Positions 16,533 to 23,818 of a stretch of DNA of 64,000 nt are shown piece by piece (the stretch's first letter is position 1; each line of letters begins with the position of its first letter). Source of the DNA: an uncultured Oscillospiraceae bacterium (GTDB taxonomy: Bacteria; Bacillota; Clostridia; Oscillospirales; Ruminococcaceae). The notes under the pieces were generated by a model that worked only from the letters and a program-made list of their open reading frames with translations, made no database searches and was not told the DNA's origin. The stretch spans positions 1 to 64,000 of the forward strand of contig CAKSPH010000003.1 in NCBI GenBank assembly GCA_934481355.1. The letters run 5' to 3'. Position numbers and translations under genes: made by a program.

Positions 16533-16617
16533 GGTAAGTGACTTGTACATCTGGAGGTTTCTTTTCATAAACGATGGACACCTGCTGAGAGATTCGAGAA
16601 ATTAAACCTGCCATGAG

Positions 16618-17274
16618 TTATGAGAGCATCGAGAATATTCCATGGCTGAGCCTTTCCGGCACCCTGCTGAAATGTCCTCCCGGCTCGTGCTGGAAAACCA
16701 CTTCGGCGGTGCGCTGTGCAATGCGCTTTACCTCTGCGGTCTTTTCTTCAACGGAGGCCATCAGCGGGTCTGGAGAGTTCTTCTCCTTTCCGCCAAGGCT
16801 CAGGAATATCCTGCCGTGAAGCGGGTGAGCCGCAAGGAACTCCGTCCAGCCGGGAAACCACATTGACCCGGAGCAGCTGGCCGCGCCGGAAATGCTGCCG
16901 TCCCCGCTCAGTGAAGCGGCATATAGTGCGAAAAGCCCGCCGAGGGAATAGCCGCAGTAATACACTCCGGAAAACTTCCCGAAACGCCGTTCCAGTTCCG
17001 CAGTGAATCCCGGCAGGAATCCGGTAAGCCGCTCGGCTCCGCCGCTGAAATGCCGCCCGCCGGAGCCGTCCGCTTCCCATGCGGAATAGTCCCTGTCCCA
17101 GTCTATCCCGCCGAATTCCGCCAGAACAAGGGAATGCTCCTGCTCCGCAAGAAGCCCGCAGGTATTCCCGAAAAGCTCCCGGTCGAAGCCGCTGAACAGC
17201 ACCACAAGCGACGGAACTCCCTTGCCGAGCCGCTCAGCCCGGCAGGAGAATCCATCCAGCGTGAATTCCGTCAT
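16618..17274 (-). CDS. alpha/beta-hydrolase (esterase-like)
   Basis: A 218-residue alpha/beta-hydrolase with the nucleophile elbow GYSLGG (residues 108-113, Ser110) and a likely catalytic His in the C-terminal GGHF (about residue 195). Its compact size and the elbow resemble serine esterases of the putative-esterase class. Substrate unknown. The ATG overlaps the deformylase stop by 4 bp (ATGA), so the two are translationally coupled. It is the last gene of the run small protein-GH3-deformylase-esterase; an esterase beside a beta-glucosidase would suit plant polysaccharide use, but that is inference. Confidence 0.8.
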   Translation of the reverse strand: MTEFTLDGFSCRAERLGKGVPSLVVLFSGFDRELFGNTCGLLAEQEHSLVLAEFGGIDWDRDYSAWEADGSGGRHFSGGAERLTGFLPGFTAELERRFGKFSGVYYCGYSLGGLFALYAASLSGDGSISGAASCSGSMWFPGWTEFLAAHPLHGRIFLSLGGKEKNSPDPLMASVEEKTAEVKRIAQRTAEVVFQHEPGGHFSRVPERLSHGIFSMLS

Positions 17275-17684
17275 ATCAGAATGCCCTCGAGATGGTCGAG
17301 CTCATGCTGTATTATCTCGGCGGTTATGCCGTCGTATTTCTTTTTGCATTTCTTCATGCGCAGGTCGAGAAATTCCACCTCTATCGCGGCGTAGCGGGTA
17401 ACGTCCTGCGCGCCTTCATGACAGAGGCAGCCCTCCTTTATCTCGTAGGTCTCCTCGCTGTGCCATGTAAGCTCCGGATTCAGCATTACGATATACTTGC
17501 TGTTCTCCTCGAACACGATTATGCGTTTGAGCACGCCTATCATGTTCGCCGCCATGCCCACGCACTCCTGAGAATGCGCGGCTATCGTCTCCACCATGTC
17601 CTGCGCGGTCTGGAGGTCGTTCCTGTCTGCGGGCGCGGATTTCCGGCTCAGCAGGAATTTATCCCTGATTATCGGTTTTACCAT
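17271..17684 (-). CDS. def: peptide deformylase-like protein
   Basis: A 137-residue deformylase-fold protein with motif I GMAANMIG (43-50), motif II EGCLC (84-88, metal ligand Cys86) and motif III QHELDHLEG (126-134, ligands His127 and His131, catalytic Glu128). The metal site is intact, but motif I has Met where classical enzymes have the transition-state Gln (GxGLAAxQ). Activity on formyl-methionine is therefore uncertain. ATG 17684 has GGAGG upstream, whereas the longer frame has none. It starts 5 bp after the GH3 stop and overlaps the esterase gene. Confidence 0.85.
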   Translation of the reverse strand: MVKPIIRDKFLLSRKSAPADRNDLQTAQDMVETIAAHSQECVGMAANMIGVLKRIIVFEENSKYIVMLNPELTWHSEETYEIKEGCLCHEGAQDVTRYAAIEVEFLDLRMKKCKKKYDGITAEIIQHELDHLEGILI

Positions 17685-17688
17685 GTTT

Positions 17689-20424
17689 TCAGTCCTCCGT
17701 TTTTTCGCTGACGTATTCAAATCTGATGCTGTGGAGCTTCAGTCCGCTGCCGCCGAAATACAGACGGATAGACATAAAGTGCGACAGGAATGTTCCGTTT
17801 CTCGTCTGGGATACCAGCTTTCCGCTGGTACCGTTGAACGTGTAGGTGCCGCTCGCGCTTCCCAGCGCAAACAGCGAAACGGAGGTCTGCGCAAGCTCCG
17901 AAAGCTCGCAGGAGGCGGTTATCGTTACCCTGTAAACTCCCGCGTGGGTGATGTTAAGTCCGAATACATGGCTGCTTCCCTTGTCGGTCGGGACGCCGCT
18001 GAGGTCAAGGGTCAGCTCCCTGTCTATATCGTAGAATACAACATTGGTGCTGTCGATATCGCTGACGTCTGCCGGACGGTTGATTATTTCGGTCACATCA
18101 TCGCAGCCCATCATTCTCTTTAATGCGTGGGTTTTCAGCAGGAAGCGCAGAATATTCATCGCATTTCGCTGGAGCTCGCCGCGGGTAAGCTCGCCGTTTT
18201 TCAGGCTGTCGAGCACATTGTCCGGGTTGTGCGCTCCGTCCGCTGTTACCATGTAGACGTCGTTCTGCGCCATTGCCATCGCCGCAAAATCGTTCTTGTC
18301 CGGAGCCTGCCCACGGCGGTTAAGATTAGCCCACCAGTCGGTCATTGTGAAGCCGGTATAACCCCAGTCCTCGCGGAGTATCAGGGTGTTCAGGTCGTAG
18401 TTTGCGCCCGTCCACACGCCGTTTACCACGCCGTAAGTGGTCATGATTGAATCCGCGCCGCCCTCGTCCACGGCGATTTTGAAGCCGCGCAGGTATATCT
18501 CCCGCAGCGCCCTCTCAGAGATGACGCTGTCCAGCGTGTGACGGCGGGTCTCGCGGTTGTTTCCGCAGAAGTGCTTGATGGTTCCTGTGACTCCGGCGGT
18601 ATGCATTCCCCGGAGCTCCGCAGCGGCTATCTCGCCGGTGAGCAGCGGGTCCTCGGAGAAGTATTCGAAGTTCCTGCCGTTAAGCGGGTGGCGGTGGATA
18701 TTCATTCCGGGGCCGAGCAGGCAGTCTACCTGATTCGCGTGCATTTCAAGCCCCATATAGCTGAACAGCTCGGTCATAAGCTCACGGTTGAATGTGGAGG
18801 CAAGAAGGGTTCCGTTGGGCAGGCTGAACGCCTTTGTGCCACAGTCCAGACGCATTCCGGAGGGGCCGTCGGAGCAGCAGCCGCAGGGCACTCCCATGGC
18901 TTTCAGCTCGTCTGAAACTCCGCCGAAAGCGGCGGCAGTTCCCGCAGTCACCTTCGGGGAGCCCATGCCCTCGCCGCGTATTATGCAGGACAGGTCGTAG
19001 TCGGAAAGCTGCGCGGTGAACTCCTCAAGTGTGTTCTTCCCGCTGTAAACATCGGCAAGCTTTATTCCCCGGTCGCCGGTCTGCGGGAGTTCTTCCGGGA
19101 GCTTCGCACGGGAATGCGGGTCGGGGTCGTTTGTCAGCGGAACTTCCTCGTATGCCGGCTTTCCGCCGTCGTTCTTCATTCTCCGGAACTCCGTAACGGG
19201 CGCAAGGGCGCTGCGGCACTGCTTTACGACAGTTTCCGGAAGCTCCGCAGTGAATTTCTCCGCAGCAGAGCGCACGTCCGTGCCGACATAGAAGCGGTAC
19301 TCTCCGGCTTCAAGCAGCCAGCAGTATCTGTGCCCGGTAACACCCGAATCATCGTAGGAAGCAAGGCTTTCCACCGGGATAGTTACGGTGAGTCTTTCGG
19401 TCTCTCCCGGCTGGAGGACGCCGGTCTTGGCGAAGCCGCACAGCTCCCTTGCGGGCTTGCCAAGCTTACCCTGCGGCGCGGAGAAGTACGCCTGGACGAC
19501 TTCCTTTCCGGGGACGCTTCCGGTGTTCTTTACCGTGATACCGGCGGTGATGTTCTTACCGTCTGCGGTGAACTCCGAGGAGGTTATCTCGAAAGTGGTG
19601 TAGGAAAGTCCGAATCCGAACGGATAGCGCACCTTATCCTTTGCGAAAGTCTCGAAATAGCGGTAGCCGACATAGATATCCTCGGCGTAGCAGTCGCGGT
19701 CGCCGCTGCCGAAATTGCTGTCAGAGGGGTAGTCGGAAACGCTGTACGCGATGGTGTCCGGGAGCTTTCCGCTCGGTGAGACCGCTCCGGTCAGCACTGC
19801 CGCCGTGCCGGTGCCGCCGACCATTCCTCCCTGCCATACATACATAACCGCTGACGGGGAGTATCTGTCCATGAATCCCATGTCGATAAGTCCGGCGGTG
19901 TTAAGCAGCACAATGGTCTTGGGGAATGCGGAGGTAACGCGCTTTATCATGTCATCCTCGGCGTCTGACAGCAGGAACGCTCCCTTTTCAATGCGGTTGT
20001 CCATTTCCTCTCCGGCTGTCCTGCCGATAACGATTATTGCGGTGTCAGTCTTTGCGGCGGCTCTGCCGACTATCTCATCTGTGAGCGGCATTTCCACCTG
20101 AGCCCACGGCTCGCTTCCCCAGCCCTCGCCGGGGTTGAAGGGATTCTTCTCGTCCCAGTCCTGATAGGTTTTCAGCAGCTCCTCGTCTACCTTATAGCCT
20201 GCCTCGATAAGTCCGTCGGTTATGCCGACAACGCGCGAAACGTTGACCATTCCGCCGCTTCCGGTGCCGCTCTTGTAGTAGTGGAGCTGGATCCTCCCGA
20301 AAACAGCGGCTGTGCCGCCCTTTTTCAGCGGGAGTGCTCCGTCGTTTTTCAGCAGGACAAGTCCCTCGGACACAGCCCTTGCCGATACATCAATATATTT
20401 GTTCCAGTCAAGTATTCTTTTCAT
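17689..20424 (-). CDS. glycoside hydrolase family 3 with swapped domain order
   Basis: A 911-residue GH3 enzyme. The GH3 C-terminal alpha/beta sandwich comes first (residues ~12-250, starting SARAVSEGLVLLKN). A fibronectin-III-like module follows (~290-390), and then the catalytic TIM barrel (~490-800) with GPGMNIHRHP, the IKHFCGNNRETRR substrate-binding loop and the nucleophile Asp in FTMTDWW (near residue 697). This reversed order is known for beta-glucosidases of Ruminococcus albus and Butyrivibrio. No signal peptide, so cytoplasmic; it probably cleaves imported cello- or other beta-oligosaccharides. ATG 20424 follows AGGAG; upstream in-frame codons lack a ribosome site. Confidence 0.93.
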   Translation of the reverse strand: MKRILDWNKYIDVSARAVSEGLVLLKNDGALPLKKGGTAAVFGRIQLHYYKSGTGSGGMVNVSRVVGITDGLIEAGYKVDEELLKTYQDWDEKNPFNPGEGWGSEPWAQVEMPLTDEIVGRAAAKTDTAIIVIGRTAGEEMDNRIEKGAFLLSDAEDDMIKRVTSAFPKTIVLLNTAGLIDMGFMDRYSPSAVMYVWQGGMVGGTGTAAVLTGAVSPSGKLPDTIAYSVSDYPSDSNFGSGDRDCYAEDIYVGYRYFETFAKDKVRYPFGFGLSYTTFEITSSEFTADGKNITAGITVKNTGSVPGKEVVQAYFSAPQGKLGKPARELCGFAKTGVLQPGETERLTVTIPVESLASYDDSGVTGHRYCWLLEAGEYRFYVGTDVRSAAEKFTAELPETVVKQCRSALAPVTEFRRMKNDGGKPAYEEVPLTNDPDPHSRAKLPEELPQTGDRGIKLADVYSGKNTLEEFTAQLSDYDLSCIIRGEGMGSPKVTAGTAAAFGGVSDELKAMGVPCGCCSDGPSGMRLDCGTKAFSLPNGTLLASTFNRELMTELFSYMGLEMHANQVDCLLGPGMNIHRHPLNGRNFEYFSEDPLLTGEIAAAELRGMHTAGVTGTIKHFCGNNRETRRHTLDSVISERALREIYLRGFKIAVDEGGADSIMTTYGVVNGVWTGANYDLNTLILREDWGYTGFTMTDWWANLNRRGQAPDKNDFAAMAMAQNDVYMVTADGAHNPDNVLDSLKNGELTRGELQRNAMNILRFLLKTHALKRMMGCDDVTEIINRPADVSDIDSTNVVFYDIDRELTLDLSGVPTDKGSSHVFGLNITHAGVYRVTITASCELSELAQTSVSLFALGSASGTYTFNGTSGKLVSQTRNGTFLSHFMSIRLYFGGSGLKLHSIRFEYVSEKTED

Positions 20425-20457
20425 TTTATGCTCCTGTATTATATTATTATAAAAAGT

Positions 20458-20497
20458 ATAAAAAGGCGGCGCTTTCCGCGTTGTGTGGAAAAGCGCC
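20458..20497 (-). terminator. terminator between small protein gene and GH3
   Basis: On the minus strand GGCGCTTT and AAAGCGCC pair across a short bulged stem and the hairpin is followed by CCTTTTTATACTTTTT. AT-rich DNA just after it (20430-20457) contains TATAAT boxes but no clear -35, so the GH3 promoter is uncertain. Confidence 0.7.
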
Positions 20498-20506
20498 ATC
20501 AGGACA

Positions 20507-20731
20507 TCACTTCTTGAAAAATCCGCCCAGATCGCCGAGCTTGTCCTTCAATTCGTTGATATTCACCTTCGCCTTTACACCGTCAACTATCTGATTTATC
20601 ACATCGTCCGGCAGGTCAACGCCGAGTATTCCCTCAACGGTCTTGACTGGGTCGCTCTGGAATTTCCTTGCGATATCCGGGTCGCTCTTTACCTTGTTGA
20701 CTATCTCGTCGATTTTAGCCTTAATGTCCAT
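20507..20731 (-). CDS. small acidic protein, unknown function
   Basis: A 74-residue soluble protein, all-helical in appearance, with the core RKFQSDPVKTVEGILGV followed by DLPDDVINQIVDGVKAKV and a Gly-Phe-Lys tail. The layout (a 'DP' turn, then a 'GVDLPDD' segment) faintly recalls leader domains of peptide natural products, but no modification genes are near. ATG 20731 has GAGG upstream; an ATG six codons earlier also has an AAAGGG site. Own promoter and terminator, so probably well expressed. Function unknown. Confidence 0.7.
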   Translation of the reverse strand: MDIKAKIDEIVNKVKSDPDIARKFQSDPVKTVEGILGVDLPDDVINQIVDGVKAKVNINELKDKLGDLGGFFKK

Positions 20732-20776
20732 TTCCGGTACCTCTTTCATGATTATTCCCTTTGCGGGTATGCTTTC

Positions 20777-20805
20777 AGTATAGCACAAACCGCCGCAAAT
20801 ATCAA
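20777..20805 (-). promoter_or_regulatory. promoter of the small acidic protein gene
   Basis: Minus strand TTGATA (20800-20805), 17-bp spacer, TATACT (20777-20782). Confidence 0.75.
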
Positions 20806-20860
20806 GCGGTATGCGGAAAAAACAGAAGCTGGACTGAAGCGTGTTTTTTTCATAAAACGC

Positions 20861-20889
20861 TTGCATTTCCTCTGGTATGCTGTTATAAT
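20861..20889 (+). promoter_or_regulatory. promoter of the cdaA operon
   Basis: TTGCAT (20861-20866), 17-bp spacer, TATAAT (20884-20889). Transcription would start at about 20896, at the left border of the MITE-like element, so the element is in the leader RNA. Confidence 0.75.
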
Positions 20890-20897
20890 AAAAGGTA

Positions 20898-21072
20898 AGG
20901 CAACACCGCACAAAGACCATTTATTGGATTTTGCACGTGTCTTGCTTGCATATTTTCCGTCATCTTGCACAATTCGTCCTAGCAAGGCGACAGCCTTGCT
21001 GCGTCCTCGTTGTACAATCTGACGAAAAATCTGACTGCGCAATACACGCACAATCTTTGTGCGGTATTGCCG
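20898..21072 (-). mobile_element. MITE-like element, copy B, in the cdaA leader
   Basis: The inverted copy of the 175-bp element at 1892-2066. Aligned by eye they differ at about five positions. The same TA dinucleotides flank it (20896-20897 and 21073-21074). It lies between the cdaA promoter and the cdaA ribosome site, so it must be transcribed and can fold into a long hairpin about 15 nt before the Shine-Dalgarno. Reading frames through it, including an apparent extension of cdaA, are chance. Confidence 0.8.
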
Positions 21073-21101
21073 TAGACATTTTTATCAGGGAGGTCACGCC
21101 G

Positions 21102-22469
21102 TTGGATTCATTCAATTTACACACGATAAAGGCTAATTTTATTGCCACTATCCAGAACTTCGGTATATGGGACGTTATAGATATCCTGATTCTGGTGGTG
21201 ATATTCTTTGTTATAATCCGCTTCATGAGGGAAACCAGGGCGGCTCAGCTGTTCAAGGGCATAATGCTGATCATCCTGATCCTGCTTGTGATGTCGATCA
21301 CTCCGCTGAAGGTCACGAGTTTCCTGTTCCAGAATATGTTCCAGATGGGAATACTGGCGGTCGTGGTGGTGTTCCAGCCGGAACTCCGCCGTATGCTGGA
21401 AAAGATAGGAAACGCTCGTGTGGCGAAGATAAAAAGCCAGCCGGAGCAGCGCCGCGCCCGGCTGATACAGGGCGTATCTGACGCCTGCGATCAGCTGCTG
21501 CGGACTAAGACCAGCGCCATGATAATCATTGAACAGGACACCGACCTCACTGATTATATCGAGCACTGCACCGTGATAGACGGCGAGCCGGACCCGCAGC
21601 TTATATGCAACCTGTTCTATTTCAAGGCCCCCATGCACGGGACTGCCGTTGTGATACGCAACGACCGCGTGTACGAGGGCGGCTGCCTGCTGAAAGGCCT
21701 CACTCCGGAATCCACGGAGGAGGAGCGATTCGAGGCTCTGCGAAGCCTTGTGGAGAGCACGGACGCCCTCGCTATCACTGTTTCCGAGCACGCGGGAGAG
21801 ATATGCTTCATGAAAAAGGATAAGGTGATGGATCTTATCTACAACCCCAAGGAAAAGGTAAAGCAGAACCTCGCCGAGAGCATGAGTTTTTCCGGGGACG
21901 ATTCCAGGCGGCACGACTTCGACTTCCTTGCTTCTGCTTCCGCAAGGGAGGAGGCTATCGCCGGCATAGCCAACGCCTGTGAGCGGCTCAGCCGCACAAG
22001 GACCGGCGCGCTTATAGTCATTGAGAGAAACACCAGGCTCGGCAATATCATCGAGCAGTCCACCGTCATAAACGCGAAGCCCGACCCCGATTTTATATGC
22101 AACCTGTTCTATAACAAGGCTCCCCTGCACGACGGCGCCGCGATAATCCGCGGAAACCGCGTGTACGCCGCCGGGTGCTTCCTGCCGCCGACAACGAGGA
22201 ATGACGCGGTAGACAGCAGCCTTGGCTCCAGACACCGCGCCGCGATAGGCATGAGCGAGAATTCCGACGCAATGGTGATCGTAGTATCCGAGGAGACCGG
22301 AATAATCTCCGTTGCCGAGAGCGGTCAGCTTACTCGCTCCGTGGGTCAGCAGGACCCGAAGAAGTGGCTGACGCATATCCTTCAGGACAGAATGCCGGCG
22401 GCTGTGAAGAGAGGATTTTTCGGAAACAGGACTCGCAGGTCGAATAAGAATGGTCAGGAGGAAATATGA
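21102..22469 (+). CDS. cdaA: diadenylate cyclase CdaA with two DAC domains
   Basis: Makes cyclic di-AMP from two ATP at the membrane. The N-terminus has three helices and the CdaA stretch VFQPELRRMLEKIG. Standard CdaA is about 270-290 residues; this one has 455 because the DAC domain occurs twice. DAC1 (about 110-245) is degenerate: the DGA motif reads HGT (near residue 179) and RHR is missing. DAC2 (about 275-430) has DGA at 343-345 and RHR at 377-379, so it should be active. Start is TTG 21102 after GGGAGG; the longer frame runs into the MITE. It overlaps cdaR by 4 bp. Confidence 0.93.
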   Translation: MDSFNLHTIKANFIATIQNFGIWDVIDILILVVIFFVIIRFMRETRAAQLFKGIMLIILILLVMSITPLKVTSFLFQNMFQMGILAVVVVFQPELRRMLEKIGNARVAKIKSQPEQRRARLIQGVSDACDQLLRTKTSAMIIIEQDTDLTDYIEHCTVIDGEPDPQLICNLFYFKAPMHGTAVVIRNDRVYEGGCLLKGLTPESTEEERFEALRSLVESTDALAITVSEHAGEICFMKKDKVMDLIYNPKEKVKQNLAESMSFSGDDSRRHDFDFLASASAREEAIAGIANACERLSRTRTGALIVIERNTRLGNIIEQSTVINAKPDPDFICNLFYNKAPLHDGAAIIRGNRVYAAGCFLPPTTRNDAVDSSLGSRHRAAIGMSENSDAMVIVVSEETGIISVAESGQLTRSVGQQDPKKWLTHILQDRMPAAVKRGFFGNRTRRSNKNGQEEI

Positions 22470-23818
22470 GCAGTGAAAACAATTCTCCGGAGCAGGTCGA
22501 GGGAGTTTCCCGGCGCCGGGGCGTGAAATATTATCTTAAGACATTCGCCGCGATGTGCCGCAACGGCGGCAACATTACAACCCTGGTCATCAGCGTTGTG
22601 CTGGCGCTTGTCGTGTGGATACTGGTAAGAGTGTTCGCCTATCCGGACACGATAAAGAAGATAAACGGAGTCGATATCCAGGCGCAGATAACGCAGTATA
22701 TGAAGGACAACAACCTCCAGATAACCAGCATGAGCGACAAAACGGTGGATCTGGAGCTTTCCGGTAAAAGCGTGGATATCGTGAACTACCGCGCGGACGA
22801 TTTCCTTGCAAGGCTGGATCTTTCCACCGTGCGAAGCGCGGGAACATTCCCGGTGGAGGTGGACGTTTACCGCGCCGATAATCCCGACCAGCGCGCGGAT
22901 ACCTCGGATTACAGCCCGAGAATAGTTACGCTGGTAGTTGAGGAGATAGTAACGAGGGAGTATAACATAAGCGCGGACGCTTCAGGCGTCAGCGTTACGG
23001 ACGACTACCACATGGATACCATCACGGCGGAGCCCTCAACTGTGAAGATAACCGGCTCCATTGAGATACTCAACAAGATAAGCCGTGTAGAGGCGAAGGC
23101 GGACGTCAGCGGAATGCTGACAGAAACGGTGTCCTCCGACACCGGACTTGTGCTGTACGATTCCACCGGGGCAAGGATACAGTCCGACAGCCTTGAGATG
23201 AGCGTACAGAGCGCAGTCGTTAACATTCCGGTATACCCGAAGAAGGAGCTGCCGCTCACGTTCACATTCGGCGGAGTTCCCACGAATTTCGACATCGACA
23301 GCCTCGAATACACAATTCAGCCTGAAAGCATAATGGTGGCGGCGCCGGACGAGAGCATATTCAACCTTTCGGAGCTCAATATCGGCACGGTCAACATTGC
23401 GGATATCAAATTCAACCAGACGACCTCCACGATTCCGATATCGCTGAAGGAGGGCTACAAGAACCTTTCCGGCAACAACAGCGCGCGCATCACATGGAAG
23501 ATATCCGATTACAGCAAGCTGGACTATCAGGCGACAAATATCACGGTTGTCAACGCCCCGAATGATATGGACGTTGACGTAATAACCAACGAGCTGACGC
23601 TCAGCGTTATCGGTCCGTCCTCGGAGATAAGCAGGCTGTCGTCTGCAAACCTGTTCGTCACCGCAGACCTGCTTGGAGTAACGCTCAACGAGGGTTCGCA
23701 GGACGTTCCGGTTTCTGTTATCATCAGCGGAAGCGGTTCGGATAAAACGCAGTGCTGGGCGCTCGGAAGCTATATGATAACGGTAAACGTGCGAAAGCTC
23801 GCCGTCGCGGAGGAATAA
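22466..23818 (+). CDS. cdaR: CdaR / YbbR domain regulator of CdaA
   Basis: A 450-residue protein with one N-terminal membrane helix (about residues 36-57) and an extracytoplasmic part made of several YbbR repeats of about 80-90 residues (for example around 60-145, 150-235, 245-330 and 345-440). CdaR proteins bind and control membrane-bound CdaA and are almost always encoded next to it, as here with an ATGA overlap. Start ATG with GGAGG. The next gene begins directly after its stop. Family and role are well supported by context. Confidence 0.92.
   Translation: MSSENNSPEQVEGVSRRRGVKYYLKTFAAMCRNGGNITTLVISVVLALVVWILVRVFAYPDTIKKINGVDIQAQITQYMKDNNLQITSMSDKTVDLELSGKSVDIVNYRADDFLARLDLSTVRSAGTFPVEVDVYRADNPDQRADTSDYSPRIVTLVVEEIVTREYNISADASGVSVTDDYHMDTITAEPSTVKITGSIEILNKISRVEAKADVSGMLTETVSSDTGLVLYDSTGARIQSDSLEMSVQSAVVNIPVYPKKELPLTFTFGGVPTNFDIDSLEYTIQPESIMVAAPDESIFNLSELNIGTVNIADIKFNQTTSTIPISLKEGYKNLSGNNSARITWKISDYSKLDYQATNITVVNAPNDMDVDVITNELTLSVIGPSSEISRLSSANLFVTADLLGVTLNEGSQDVPVSVIISGSGSDKTQCWALGSYMITVNVRKLAVAEE

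Noticed and set aside
20931..21101. N-terminal extension of CdaA by 57 residues
   Set aside because: The extension is the translation of the MITE-like element. The GGGAGG-TTG start at 21102 gives the normal family N-terminus.
21102..22469. Double DAC domain as an assembly duplication
   Set aside because: The two domains are very different in sequence, so this is an old duplication and not a recent artefact.
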